Source: UBA2020 sp964551435 (GTDB lineage Bacteria > Pseudomonadota > Alphaproteobacteria > Micavibrionales > UBA2020). Taken from it: a stretch of DNA of 64,000 bases. The position numbers and the translations under genes are program-made. Within the stretch, counting starts at the first letter, position 1; every line of letters begins with the position of its first letter. Of this stretch, positions 42,965 through 51,934 are shown piece by piece. Below the pieces are notes generated by a model, which searched no databases, had not been told where the DNA came from, and worked only from the letters and a program-made list of their open reading frames with translations. The stretch spans positions 124,001 through 188,000 of the forward strand of contig CAZKBS010000002.1 in assembly GCA_964551435.1 (NCBI GenBank). The letters are read 5' to 3'.

Positions 42965-43467
42965 CGCACGCCCCCCGACATGATACCGCCGAGCTTTTCG
43001 CGCGTCGCGCCGTGGTGTGCATGGCAAATGGCGACAGCCAGGGCATCGGCAGCGTCATGGCTGGCCTCGACCCCCGGCAGCAGCACGCGGATCATCGCCT
43101 GCACCTGTTCTTTTTCCGCATGGCCTGCACCGACCACGGATTTTTTGACCAGATTGGCCGGATATTCCGTCACGCGCAGCCCCGCCTTGGCCGGCGCCAT
43201 CATGGCGACGCCGCGGGCAAGGCCGAGTTTCAGCGCGGATGCGGGGTTTTTGTTCACGAATGTTTCCTCGATGGCGGCATGGGTCGGCTGCCACAGGGTG
43301 ATCATTTTCATCAGTTCTTCGAAAATATGCGTCAAGCGGTCGGCTGTATCGGATTTGGCATTCGTCTGGATGACGCCATGGGAAATATGCGTCAGGCGAT
43401 TGCCCGTCACATCGACCACGCCCCAGCCGGTGCGCTGCAGCCCCGGATCGATGCCGAAAATCCTCAC
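42961..43467 (-). CDS. ruvC: Holliday junction resolvase RuvC
   Basis: Endonuclease of 168 residues that cuts Holliday junctions. The first catalytic Asp is in MRIFGIDPGLQRTGWGVVD, the catalytic Glu in HAAIEETFVNKNPASALKLG, and the C-terminal acids in HDAADALAVAICHAHHG. Four-base overlap with ruvA. It follows yebC by about 39 nt. Confidence 0.97.
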   Translation of the reverse strand: MRIFGIDPGLQRTGWGVVDVTGNRLTHISHGVIQTNAKSDTADRLTHIFEELMKMITLWQPTHAAIEETFVNKNPASALKLGLARGVAMMAPAKAGLRVTEYPANLVKKSVVGAGHAEKEQVQAMIRVLLPGVEASHDAADALAVAICHAHHGATREKLGGIMSGGVR

Positions 43468-43506
43468 ATTGCCTCCCGCTTGGCCAGTTTTTTTGCCGGA
43501 CGTCCG

Positions 43507-44262
43507 TCAGGACGCCATCAGTTTCTCCATGATATCATCTGCGATGTCGAAATTGGCGAAAACGTTTTGCACATCGTCGCTGTCTTCGAGGGTTTCGATC
43601 ATATCGAACAGGTCTTTCGCCTGTTCATGCGTCAGCGACACCGTATTGGACGGTTTCCAGATAATACCGCTGGACTGCGGCGCGCCGAATTTTTTCTCGA
43701 GCGCTTCTTTCACCGTGATGAAATCTTCGGGCAGGGTCGCAATCTCGTGCGTCTCGCCATCGCTCTCCACATTTTCGGCGCCGGCTTCGACGGCAGCTTC
43801 GAACATCTGGTCATTGCCCGCGACAGCAGCCGGATAAACGATGGAGCCGATTTTGGAGAACATAAAGCTCACCGAGTTCGTCTCCCCCATCACGCCGCCA
43901 TTTTTGGAAAAGGCTGAGCGGACTTCCGCCGCGGTGCGGTTGCGGTTATCGGTCAGCGCCTCCACAATCACGGCAACGCCGCCTGGGCCATAGCCTTCGT
44001 AGCGGACTTCGTCATAGTTATTGGCATCTCCGCTGTTGGGGTTGGCGGATTCAATCGCCCGTTTGATGCGGTCGTTGGGCATATTTGCAGCCCTGGCAGC
44101 CAGAATGGCGGTACGCAATCTGGGGTTGCCGTCTGGGGTGGGCTGGCCCATTTTGGCGGCGACGGTGATTTCACGGCCCAATTTGTTGAAAAGCTTGGCG
44201 CGTTTTTTGTCCTGCGCGCCCTTACGGTGCATAATATTTTTAAACTGCGAATGGCCGGCCAT
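43507..44262 (-). CDS. yebC: YebC/PmpR family translational/transcriptional regulator
   Basis: The 251-residue protein has the family start MAGHSQFKNIMHRKGAQDKK, then YDEVRYEGYGPGGVAVIVEA and DNRNRTAAEVRSAFSKNGGV. YebC proteins regulate genes near ruvC in some bacteria, and recent work ties them to ribosomes stalled on proline-rich sequences. It is first of the yebC-ruvC-ruvA-ruvB run. Confidence 0.95.
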   Translation of the reverse strand: MAGHSQFKNIMHRKGAQDKKRAKLFNKLGREITVAAKMGQPTPDGNPRLRTAILAARAANMPNDRIKRAIESANPNSGDANNYDEVRYEGYGPGGVAVIVEALTDNRNRTAAEVRSAFSKNGGVMGETNSVSFMFSKIGSIVYPAAVAGNDQMFEAAVEAGAENVESDGETHEIATLPEDFITVKEALEKKFGAPQSSGIIWKPSNTVSLTHEQAKDLFDMIETLEDSDDVQNVFANFDIADDIMEKLMAS

Positions 44263-44439
44263 GGTTTTAGTCCCGCGGGTTTAGCGTTCTTTAAGGGCTT
44301 ATCGTTAAGATAAGGATAGTCTCCTTTTGTTCTAGCATGCCGCTGAGGGGCAGAAAAGCGCGATTTTGCTTGAAAACTAACGACTTCGGCATTAGATGAA
44401 TAATGTGCCATACCGCACATATATATACATAAAGTAATC

Positions 44440-45036
44440 ATGGCCTATCAATTTAAAAACATGACTGTGCTGCTGGTGGAAAGCACCCGCGCCATGGCCG
44501 ACCTGACAAAATCCATCCTCATGACATTTGGGGTGACAGATATCCATACCGCCTTCACCGCGCAGGAAGGCTATGAGAAGTTTTGCACGCTGGAGCCGGA
44601 CCTTGTGATCATCGACTGGCTGCAGGAACCGGACTCCGGCCTTGATCTCACGCGCCGCATCCGTAGTTCGGGGGACAGCCCCAACCCCTTCACGCCCATC
44701 ATCCTGATGACGGGTTATAGCCAGAAAAAACGCGTCCTGCTGGCGCGGGATTCCGGCATTACGGAATTTTTGGTGAAGCCTTTCACTGCGCGCGCGCTGT
44801 ACCAGCGCATCGAACAGATCATCGAAATGCCCCGCTACTTTGTGGTCAGCGATAAGTATTTCGGCCCCGACCGCCGCCGGAAACGGGATTCAAACTACAA
44901 AGGCCCCGACTGCCGCAGCGATAACCAGCCGGAACCGTTCAGCTCGCCCGAGCGTATCAAGGCCACCCTCTCCGCTGCCGAAAAGGCGCGTGAAATTCTG
45001 CGTAAACATACGCTGGAAACCGGCGCATCATCGTAA
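44440..45036 (+). CDS. Response regulator with receiver domain and disordered tail
   Basis: The 198-residue protein has a CheY-like receiver domain over residues 8-125: phospho-acceptor Asp59 (LVIIDWLQEPDSG), Thr91 (ILMTGYS) and Lys113 (EFLVKPFTA). The acidic pair at the first strand is reduced to Glu14. No DNA-binding output domain follows; the last 65 residues are charged (RYFVVSDKYFGPDRRRKRDS) and partly helical. It is followed after 33 nt by a helical partner gene. A single-domain signalling role is likely. No clear ribosome site. Confidence 0.87.
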   Translation: MAYQFKNMTVLLVESTRAMADLTKSILMTFGVTDIHTAFTAQEGYEKFCTLEPDLVIIDWLQEPDSGLDLTRRIRSSGDSPNPFTPIILMTGYSQKKRVLLARDSGITEFLVKPFTARALYQRIEQIIEMPRYFVVSDKYFGPDRRRKRDSNYKGPDCRSDNQPEPFSSPERIKATLSAAEKAREILRKHTLETGASS

Positions 45037-45069
45037 ACTGTCATCTGAAGTAAAAAGAATAACCTCATC

Positions 45070-45585
45070 ATGTCACAAGAACTTTTCCCGCAGCAGCAAA
45101 AAATTCGCCGCGCCGAACTCATCAGCCCGCCCAACCGCCTGAAAGAAAAAGTCGGCAGCGGTGGCATTGATGAAGCCGTTTTGATGAAAGCGCAGGAACT
45201 ACTTGAAAAAAATACCATTAATTTCGAACCTATCGCGAATATGCTGCTCGACCTGCTGGTCGAGGCCATCGCGGATGCCAAGGCAGGCGCCACCAAAGGC
45301 GAAGAAGCCATCGAAGCCATGATCTACCCTGCCATGCAGATGAAGGCGCAGGGCAGCATGTTTCACTATCCGCTTATCAGTGATATCAGTCACATATTGG
45401 TGAATTTTCTCGAAACGGTTGAAGATATGGACCGCGACGTTCTGGACATCGTCGTTGCGCACAAAATGTCCATCAAAGCCGTTCTTGCCAGCCATTTGAA
45501 GGGCGATGGCGGCAAAATCGGCAAGGAATTGCGCGAAGCCCTGATGGAAGCCTGTGGCCGTTATTACCGCAACAAAAACAAATAA
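45070..45585 (+). CDS. Hypothetical helical protein downstream of the response regulator, 171 aa
   Basis: An all-helical soluble protein (residues 35-165 contain DEAVLMKAQELLEKNTINFE and LISDISHILVNFLETVEDMD). No membrane segment. It directly follows the response regulator and is probably its partner or target. No family recognised; a CheZ-like or phosphotransfer role cannot be shown. Confidence 0.76.
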   Translation: MSQELFPQQQKIRRAELISPPNRLKEKVGSGGIDEAVLMKAQELLEKNTINFEPIANMLLDLLVEAIADAKAGATKGEEAIEAMIYPAMQMKAQGSMFHYPLISDISHILVNFLETVEDMDRDVLDIVVAHKMSIKAVLASHLKGDGGKIGKELREALMEACGRYYRNKNK

Positions 45586-45634
45586 ATTAAAAAGATAAAT
45601 CGAAGACTTAATCTGATTTAAAAAAAATCAGATG

Positions 45635-47080
45635 TTACTGCCCCATAGCTGCCGCAACCAAATGCTGGCGCTGGCGCAGCGCATCGGAAATCGTCTCGGC
45701 GCCGGTTTCAAACGTCACCACAACCATCTCTGCCCCGTCGGACATAAAGGCCAGCACGGCGGCGGCCTGATTGGTTTCATCTATACAGGCAACTTCGGCC
45801 GTCACCATCGTCAACCCGGATGCCGCAACAGGTTCAGACTGTTTCTTGGCAAAATCACCTGCGCAGCGTCCTTCAAGCGCAGAAATATATAGCGCCACCG
45901 CCTGCGCATCTGCGGGCCATGGCTGGACAGCCACCAGACTGTTGCCACTCGTCCACCGCCATACGGAAATACCATTCGCCGTTTCAGGCGCCCCGCCGTC
46001 GTGCGCCATCCAGCGAAGCACGCGGGACGCCATCGACGGTATAGCTGCCGCTTGCGGCGCAATGGCGGCGACCTGTGTCATGGCTTCGGGGTCGGGCGAC
46101 ATGACGGCATCCTGCGTGGCCTGCGCCGCCGGATTGCCGGCTGCAGGCTGTATCGCCTGCGGCGGTGTCGCGGGGGTGGGAAAACGCACGGATACAGCCT
46201 TGGCGGCCGCGCTGGGCGTGCGGGTTGACGGCGCCAGCGTTTCTTGTACCGCCGCCATGCTGGCCGCCTCGTCCCGCAGACGTTCATTTTCAATTTTCAG
46301 CATGCGCTGCTGGCGCTCCAGCTCCGCCAGTGCAGCAAGCTCTGCCTCCGCTGCCGCGATGTCGCCCGCTTTCAGACGCGACGTGACCGCCTGATTTTCC
46401 AGCTGCAGACGGCGGTTTTCTTCGCGCAGGCGCTGTATTTCTTCGGACAGGCTACTGCTGACGGCCTGTTCGCTGAGTTTCATGTCGCTGTTGCGCGCCA
46501 GTTCGTCCGCCACGGCTTTTGCCTCGGCGGCTTTGGCTTCGGCCTGCGCGGGCGTCGGCAGTTTCGCCTGCGTATATGCCTGCCCCTGCCCGTGCGCCGA
46601 CGTACAGCGCGTGAGTTCGTCCAAGGCCGCGGCGGCGCCCTTCAGGGAAAAGCTGAGCTGCTGGTTGTTGAAATCCGCTTCCAGCACATCCTTGCTGCGC
46701 ATCATGTCAAAAAAATCGCGGTCATCCCCCATTTGGGAAATCAGGACTTCGGTCGTGGCGGCGATGGCGACCATCGTGCGGTGGATGGGGCCGACGTAAA
46801 AAGTCACATAGTATTGCGAACCCGCCGTCAGGGATTTTTTGCCGAAATCAATCGCCAGCGAACGCGCGCCCTTGGTATCGCTGGCCACGACCAGCGAATG
46901 GCCATTCGCATAGCGCGTTTTCATAGAGCAAAAAGACTGCCCGTTTGACGATTTGATATTGATGGGGCCCACCACCCACTCACCCGGTTCGCTGTGCAAT
47001 ACCTGCGCGGAAACCGGCAACGCGGCGCATAATACGCCCACGGCCAGCAGCGCGGCAGATATCACATGGCGGAACATCAT
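45635..47080 (-). CDS. Secreted coiled-coil protein, 481 aa (paralogue of 47115-50480)
   Basis: A signal peptide (residues 1-25, ending PVSAQ) is followed by an N-terminal domain (30-165) with a cysteine pair (SFCSMKTRYANGHSLVVASD ... ELTRCTSA). A coiled coil (about 180-285) and a C-terminal domain (about 350-481) with two cysteines (EGRCAGDFAKK, AEVACIDETNQ) complete it. The N-domain matches that of the next gene in cysteine spacing and in VLISQMGDDRDFFDMMRSKD. Probably periplasmic. No family recognised. Confidence 0.78.
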   Translation of the reverse strand: MMFRHVISAALLAVGVLCAALPVSAQVLHSEPGEWVVGPINIKSSNGQSFCSMKTRYANGHSLVVASDTKGARSLAIDFGKKSLTAGSQYYVTFYVGPIHRTMVAIAATTEVLISQMGDDRDFFDMMRSKDVLEADFNNQQLSFSLKGAAAALDELTRCTSAHGQGQAYTQAKLPTPAQAEAKAAEAKAVADELARNSDMKLSEQAVSSSLSEEIQRLREENRRLQLENQAVTSRLKAGDIAAAEAELAALAELERQQRMLKIENERLRDEAASMAAVQETLAPSTRTPSAAAKAVSVRFPTPATPPQAIQPAAGNPAAQATQDAVMSPDPEAMTQVAAIAPQAAAIPSMASRVLRWMAHDGGAPETANGISVWRWTSGNSLVAVQPWPADAQAVALYISALEGRCAGDFAKKQSEPVAASGLTMVTAEVACIDETNQAAAVLAFMSDGAEMVVVTFETGAETISDALRQRQHLVAAAMGQ

Positions 47081-47114
47081 TCTATCCCCTCGCCTTTCAG
47101 CGGCGCTCTAACGG

Positions 47115-50100
47115 TTATTGGACGACCACGGTTTCGAATTCATCGGACGTTTGCGGGGCCAGCGGGATGGCGGATACCGGCGGCTCCGGCGACATCACGC
47201 TGCGGCGGATATCTTCCTTGGGCATCGCCGCACGTACAGGCGCGGCAGGCGCCGCGGGCAGCGGCGACAAACCGGCGGACGACGACAGCGTGTAGAAAAT
47301 ATTATCGCCCAGCGATTTTACCTGCGCCGCATCGGACGGATTGCCCGAATGCAAAATCGCGGCAAAGCTTGCGCCCGATTGCACAAACAGCATCGAGGTT
47401 TCATAGGCATTGCCCGGCATGCTGCAAGACAGCGTACCGTTTGCCACGGTGCCTGCGGGCGTCTGCTCGGCCGCGCCGAGTTTGACCGTCAGGTTCTGCG
47501 GACAATCGTCGCGGTAGCGGCCGATATAATCCTGCGCCAAGCGATCAAATGACTGACCGGCAGCGGGCATTTGTTCGTAAAGCCCGCTCAGGCGGCCCAG
47601 CGTCCACTGGCGCGAAGCTTCGCCGCCCGATTGCTGCATGGGCTGGAATACCGCACCGCGCACGCCGGATTGCTCCAGCAGGGTTTCAAGACTGACCGCA
47701 CGGCCCGTTTGCGCGGGCACCGCTGTGCCGCGCAGCGCAGGCTGCTCGACGGCGGGCGCTTGCGGACGTGCCGCGGGTTGTAAAGCAGGGGCGACAGGTG
47801 TTTTTACAGCGGGCTGCGGCACCACCGCTTTCGGCGCGGGTGCACCCTGCGGGCGATGGTGTTTCATGATGCCCTCAAGGAAGGCTTCGGCACGGTTGCC
47901 ACCCGACGTCAAATCGGAAGCGCCCGCTGCCGGTTCAAGACGCGACAGGCTGCGCGCATTCGCCGCAGGCGACGGCGGCACGGCGGGTACAACGGCTACG
48001 TCGCGCTTTTCCAGCGGAGGCAATACCGCTGCCGATTGCGCGGACGATTCCGCCATCACAGCGCGCGGGGCAGATGCAGGCTGCTGCGCGGCCATAGCCT
48101 TTTGCAGGGTGGCTTCGGCCTGCTGCGCGGCGCGTTTTTGTTCGGCAGCTTGTTTTTGTTCAAGCGCGAGCTTCTGTTCAAGCGCCGCTTTTTCTTCGCG
48201 CAGCGCGCGGATTTCAGCCTCCGCTTTCAGACGGGCCGCATCACGCTCCTGCGCCAGAACCGCTGTGCGCTCGGCTTGCAAACGGCGTTCTTCTTCGAGT
48301 TTGGCGATACGCTCCGCTTCAGCTTTGCGTTCCGCTTCCAGCTTCGCCACGCGGTCAGCTTCAGCCTTGCGCTCAACTTCTGCTTTTGCGATACGTTCAG
48401 CTTCCAAGGCGCGTTCCGCTTCGAGTTTTGCGGCGCGTTCCGCTTCTGCTCTGCGCTCTGCTTCCAGATTGGCGATGCGAATGGCTTCGGCTTTACGTTC
48501 TTCTTCCAGCTTCGCCAGACGCGCGGTCTCTGCCTGACGTTCGGCTTCAAGGGCAGCCAGACGCTGCGCCTCTGCTTCACGCGCCGCAACTTCGGCTTTC
48601 AGGCGGGATTCCAGTTGCGCCTTCTCTTCGGCAAGTTTCGGGTCGGGCTTCGCCGCGACCTCGACGGGCACTTCGACCGTCACAGGCGGCTTGGCTTTTT
48701 CAGCGGCCAGCGCCAGTTCAAGTTCTTTCGCCTGACGGATCTGGGCGGCCAGCTGCGCTTCGAGTTCGTTCGCGCGGCGCAGGGCATCTTCGGCCTTCGC
48801 GCGCTCCGCTTGCTGCAACTTCAGGCTTTCCGCCAGATCCTTGTTGGCGGTTTCTGCATCGGCCAGCTGCTGGCGCAGAGAGGCGCGCGCTTCTTCCGCC
48901 GCACCCAGTTTTTCTTCGAGCGCGCGGATTTTGGTATCCCCCTCGCGCTTGGCCGTTTCAAGTGCAGGCACAACCGTGCGGCTTTCGCTCAGCGCTGTTT
49001 CCAGTTGGCCGCGCAGAACATTCCGCTCCGCCTCCAGCGTTGCAAGGCGGGCGTTGAAATCCTGTTCGGTTTTGCTCAGCGCTTCGGCCAGCTTGCGCGT
49101 TTCTTCTTCGCGCGCAGCCATCAGCTCGTTCATTTCGGCCTGTTTCTGCGCCAGGGCTTCGGCTTGCTGTTTGGCGGCAAGCACATCGGCAACCTGCTTC
49201 GGCTCGGTCGCCTTCTCGGCGGGTACGGCAGCGGCAGCGGGCGCTGCGGCAGCGCGGTCGGCAACGGCCTTTTCAAGTGCGGCGATTTGTTTTTGCAAAC
49301 CTTCGGCCTGCATCAGCATCGCTTCCTGACGGCGTTCGGATTCCTGGACCTGCTGCTGGGCGTTTTGTGTGGTGGTGCTGGCCAGCGCGGCGATTTCCTG
49401 CTCTTTGCGCGCCATATCGCGCTCCAGCCGTGCAGACTGGATTTTTTCCATCTCGCGCGCGCTCATGCCGACATTCTCGGCAAAAACGGCATGACCGGTC
49501 ACAGCCATGGACGCCAGCAGTTTACGTTCGGGCGGTGCACCTGCTTCGGCGGTATCGACATTATCAAGCGCCGCAGCCTCGACAGCGCCGGCAGGCGCTG
49601 CAACGGCATCGGGCGCCGCTTCGGCCGCGGCGATCACCGTTTCCGCTTTGGGCGCTGCCGGTTTGGGCAGCGGCAGGGTTACGGCAGCGGCCTGGTCAGA
49701 TTTTTTTTTGCTGACCGCGGCGGTTTTCGCAGCGGATTTTTCATCGTTCCAGACGATGTCGTTTTCGGAGTATTGCCGCATACTGGCAGCAGCGTTAGCC
49801 GCTTCCTGCTCGGCCGGTTTTGCTTTCAGCTTCTGGAAGAAGTTTTTAAACGGCGCCAGCGGCGATGCGGCTACTTGCGGCGCTGCAGCCTTCGCTGCCG
49901 GCATCTGCGCGGTCGACTGGCCTGCGGCGGCCATTTCGGCCGGCGGCAAATCTACCTGTTCTTGGGGGCCGGCGAGTACAGTGGCGCAGGTAACAAGCTC
50001 TTTGTAGCTTTTGCCGAATTTGCTGATCGCAAAGCGTACATCAATCGCCGAGGTCGTCACGCGCAGCGTGTCGCTGCGGCTGAAAGTGTCATAGAGCGCA

Positions 50101-50480
50101 TCGTCTTCGCCGATTTGCAAAACCAGCGAGCGCGCGGTCGTCGCCTCCCCGCTGAAGGTGCGCGGGGCGAGATTTTCCAGCGTCAGGGTGACTTCGTATT
50201 TTTTGCCAGGTTTGAAAAGGTCATCGAAGAATTCGATACCGAGAGAGCCGAAACCCTCCACGCTGCGGGCGAAAGCGAGGGTGCTGGCCTGATCGAATTT
50301 GCCGACCATCGCGCAGTAAGGTGCGCCGCTGCTGTCGACGGTGCCGACTTTCCACTGCTCTTTCGGCTTGAGAACGCCGAGCATCTGAACGGCGGGCTGC
50401 GTTGCCTCAACGGCCGTGGCCAGAGCCATCAGGGCCGCAAGGGAAACACTCGTCAGGGCGAAAAAGCGTGAACGGCGCAT
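47115..50480 (-). CDS. Large secreted coiled-coil protein, 1121 aa
   Basis: A signal peptide (about 1-26) is followed by an N-domain (27-170) with paired cysteines (PYCAMVGKFDQASTLAFARS ... LVTCATVL) homologous to the neighbour at 45635. An Ala/Pro-rich linker and a very long coiled coil (about 340-800) follow; the coil includes seven 14-residue repeats of the type LAKLEEERKAEAIR. A Pro/Ala linker leads to a C-terminal domain (about 950-1090) with DDCPQNLTVKLGAAEQTPAG and GTLSCSMPGNAYETS. It could span tens of nanometres in the periplasm. It is transcribed before its paralogue, 34 nt apart. Function unknown. Confidence 0.8.
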   Translation of the reverse strand: MRRSRFFALTSVSLAALMALATAVEATQPAVQMLGVLKPKEQWKVGTVDSSGAPYCAMVGKFDQASTLAFARSVEGFGSLGIEFFDDLFKPGKKYEVTLTLENLAPRTFSGEATTARSLVLQIGEDDALYDTFSRSDTLRVTTSAIDVRFAISKFGKSYKELVTCATVLAGPQEQVDLPPAEMAAAGQSTAQMPAAKAAAPQVAASPLAPFKNFFQKLKAKPAEQEAANAAASMRQYSENDIVWNDEKSAAKTAAVSKKKSDQAAAVTLPLPKPAAPKAETVIAAAEAAPDAVAAPAGAVEAAALDNVDTAEAGAPPERKLLASMAVTGHAVFAENVGMSAREMEKIQSARLERDMARKEQEIAALASTTTQNAQQQVQESERRQEAMLMQAEGLQKQIAALEKAVADRAAAAPAAAAVPAEKATEPKQVADVLAAKQQAEALAQKQAEMNELMAAREEETRKLAEALSKTEQDFNARLATLEAERNVLRGQLETALSESRTVVPALETAKREGDTKIRALEEKLGAAEEARASLRQQLADAETANKDLAESLKLQQAERAKAEDALRRANELEAQLAAQIRQAKELELALAAEKAKPPVTVEVPVEVAAKPDPKLAEEKAQLESRLKAEVAAREAEAQRLAALEAERQAETARLAKLEEERKAEAIRIANLEAERRAEAERAAKLEAERALEAERIAKAEVERKAEADRVAKLEAERKAEAERIAKLEEERRLQAERTAVLAQERDAARLKAEAEIRALREEKAALEQKLALEQKQAAEQKRAAQQAEATLQKAMAAQQPASAPRAVMAESSAQSAAVLPPLEKRDVAVVPAVPPSPAANARSLSRLEPAAGASDLTSGGNRAEAFLEGIMKHHRPQGAPAPKAVVPQPAVKTPVAPALQPAARPQAPAVEQPALRGTAVPAQTGRAVSLETLLEQSGVRGAVFQPMQQSGGEASRQWTLGRLSGLYEQMPAAGQSFDRLAQDYIGRYRDDCPQNLTVKLGAAEQTPAGTVANGTLSCSMPGNAYETSMLFVQSGASFAAILHSGNPSDAAQVKSLGDNIFYTLSSSAGLSPLPAAPAAPVRAAMPKEDIRRSVMSPEPPVSAIPLAPQTSDEFETVVVQ
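48267..48560 (-). repeat. Seven 42-bp tandem repeats encoding a 14-residue coiled-coil unit
   Basis: Exactly 294 bp encode seven consecutive 14-mers (two heptads each) of the form [LIVA]-A-x-[LA]-E-x-E-R-x-x-[EQ]-[AT]-x-R within the large secreted protein. Confidence 0.85.
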
Positions 50481-50619
50481 GGGAAATCCTTGTCGATGGG
50501 GACGTGCAAAAATTGTCGTTATTTAGGTGTGCCATCATAAGGATTTTTGCGTGTTTTGCCAGCAGTTTTTCGGAAAAGAGTGGTCATATTTCAGCGACAT
50601 ACCGCCGCCGCGCCGGTTC

Positions 50620-50648
50620 TTGACAACAGGAAATTTTGCTAATATTAT
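50620..50648 (+). promoter_or_regulatory. Promoter of ankyrin gene 50685
   Basis: A perfect TTGACA (50620-50625), 17-bp spacer and TATTAT (50643-50648). Transcription would begin about 30 nt before the GTG start. Confidence 0.78.
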
Positions 50649-50684
50649 GAAAAAATTCAATTTTTAAACCACTAGGCGGCTGTT

Positions 50685-51248
50685 GTGGCTTTCGGACAGG
50701 CAAACGGTATTTCTGCAGCTTTTGATCAAACCGCCGGCGGTACGCCGGAGGAGCGCAAGGCGCTTTTCAAAGCCATCCGCGCCGGAAACACCGCCGAGGT
50801 GACAGAAACCCTCGCCCGCCACCCGGGCGCTGCGCTGTGGCTTGAGCCGTTCAAAGCCGACGACAAGCCCTTTGCCGCCGACGACACCACCTTGATGGCC
50901 GCTGCACAGGTGCGGCGCAGCGACATGGTTAAACTGCTGCTCCAGCACGGGGCCGAAGCGCTGATCGACCGCCAGAACAGCCGCGGCTACACCGCCCTGA
51001 TGTATGCGGCATGGCAAAATGCCGAAGAAGCGGCCGAGGCCTTGCTCTGGCACGGGGCCGATACCACCCGCACCTGCGAACAGGGGCATGACGCGCCGGT
51101 TTTGGCGCGCATTCGTGGCCACGACACGCTGGCCAAAATGATTGAAAAGCACCGCGACAAGACAGAAGGCCCTGTGGCCTGCCTGAACGGAACGGCGAAG
51201 GATGTACCGCTGATATCCCTGCCCGCCATCCGCCGCCGCACCCCCTAA
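50685..51248 (+). CDS. Ankyrin repeat protein with C-terminal IRRR motif, 187 aa
   Basis: Starts at GTG, 5 nt after AGGCGG. About three ankyrin repeats span residues 25-150 (DTTLMAAAQVRRSDMVKLLL, YTALMYAAWQNAEEAAEALL). The end reads VPLISLPAIRRRTP, fitting the C-terminal motif shared with 13664, 13948 and 54458, here written with Arg codons instead of Lys. It has its own strong promoter and is divergent from the large secreted protein gene. Target unknown. Confidence 0.82.
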   Translation: MAFGQANGISAAFDQTAGGTPEERKALFKAIRAGNTAEVTETLARHPGAALWLEPFKADDKPFAADDTTLMAAAQVRRSDMVKLLLQHGAEALIDRQNSRGYTALMYAAWQNAEEAAEALLWHGADTTRTCEQGHDAPVLARIRGHDTLAKMIEKHRDKTEGPVACLNGTAKDVPLISLPAIRRRTP

Positions 51249-51311
51249 GCCGAACGGCTGCGGCATGGATAGTCTATTTCCTTTCAATCCGGAATGTCGT
51301 AATCATCGGGT

Positions 51312-51893
51312 ATGAAAACACCTGAAAAAATCGCCGTATCCGCCGCCCTGCTGGGGCTTGTCGCCTTTTACATCGCCGCCCCCTATCTGGCGATGGAGAG
51401 GCTTTACAAAGGCGTCATGCAAATGGATGCCAAGGTCATCGAAACCCATGTCGATTTTCCGATGCTGCGCGAATCGCTGAAGGAACAGGCCAACGTCTAT
51501 CTTGCCGCGCGCGTACCCAAGGGACAGGACGGCCGCACGGGGATTTTCGGCGCGGCCAGCCTTGTCATGCTGCCCAAAATCGTCGAAGCGGTTGTGGATG
51601 CCTATGTCACGCCGACAGGCATGCGTCAGGCGCTTGACCGTGCCATCATCAAAATCGACGGGCAGGATATCCACGACAAAGAGCCCCGCCCCTTGTCGCG
51701 CAAGGATATAGATCATGCGTTTTTTGAAAACCCCGATACTTTTCGCATCGAAGCGAAGGGGATGGTGTTTGTGATGCGCCTGCGCGACTGGCGATGGAAA
51801 CTGACCGAAGCACGCCTGCCGCCCGAAGTCTTCGCGCGCCGCAAAGCGGATACGCAGCCGCCTGCGGAAAATCCCGCGCCCGTGACGCCCTGA
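51312..51893 (+). CDS. DUF2939 domain-containing protein
   Basis: The 193-residue protein has an N-terminal membrane anchor or uncleaved signal (ISVSAALLGLVAFYIAAPYL-like, residues 7-27). The DUF2939 pattern follows: AMERLYKGVMQMDAKVIETH, VDFPMLRESLKEQANVYLAA. The C-terminus is Pro-rich. Probably membrane-tethered with a periplasmic domain. Function unknown. Confidence 0.82.
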   Translation: MKTPEKIAVSAALLGLVAFYIAAPYLAMERLYKGVMQMDAKVIETHVDFPMLRESLKEQANVYLAARVPKGQDGRTGIFGAASLVMLPKIVEAVVDAYVTPTGMRQALDRAIIKIDGQDIHDKEPRPLSRKDIDHAFFENPDTFRIEAKGMVFVMRLRDWRWKLTEARLPPEVFARRKADTQPPAENPAPVTP

Positions 51894-51915
51894 TATATCC
51901 GGCGCCCTGATATAT
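51886..51915. repeat. 13-bp direct repeat at the end of the DUF2939 gene
   Basis: CGCCCTGATATAT occurs at 51886-51898 and again at 51903-51915, the first copy containing the stop codon. It may be a slipped duplication. Confidence 0.6.
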
Positions 51916-51934
51916 TTTTTGAAGGCTATATCCG

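Noticed and set aside
45611..45633. Inverted repeat ATCTGATTT/AAATCAGAT considered as a terminator between convergent genes
   Set aside because: No T-run follows on either strand; the stem is weak and AT-rich.
47856..50471. Rightward open frame of 871 codons rich in Phe, Leu, Arg and Gly
   Set aside because: Antisense of the repetitive coiled-coil gene; the composition is that of complemented Ala/Glu/Lys codons.
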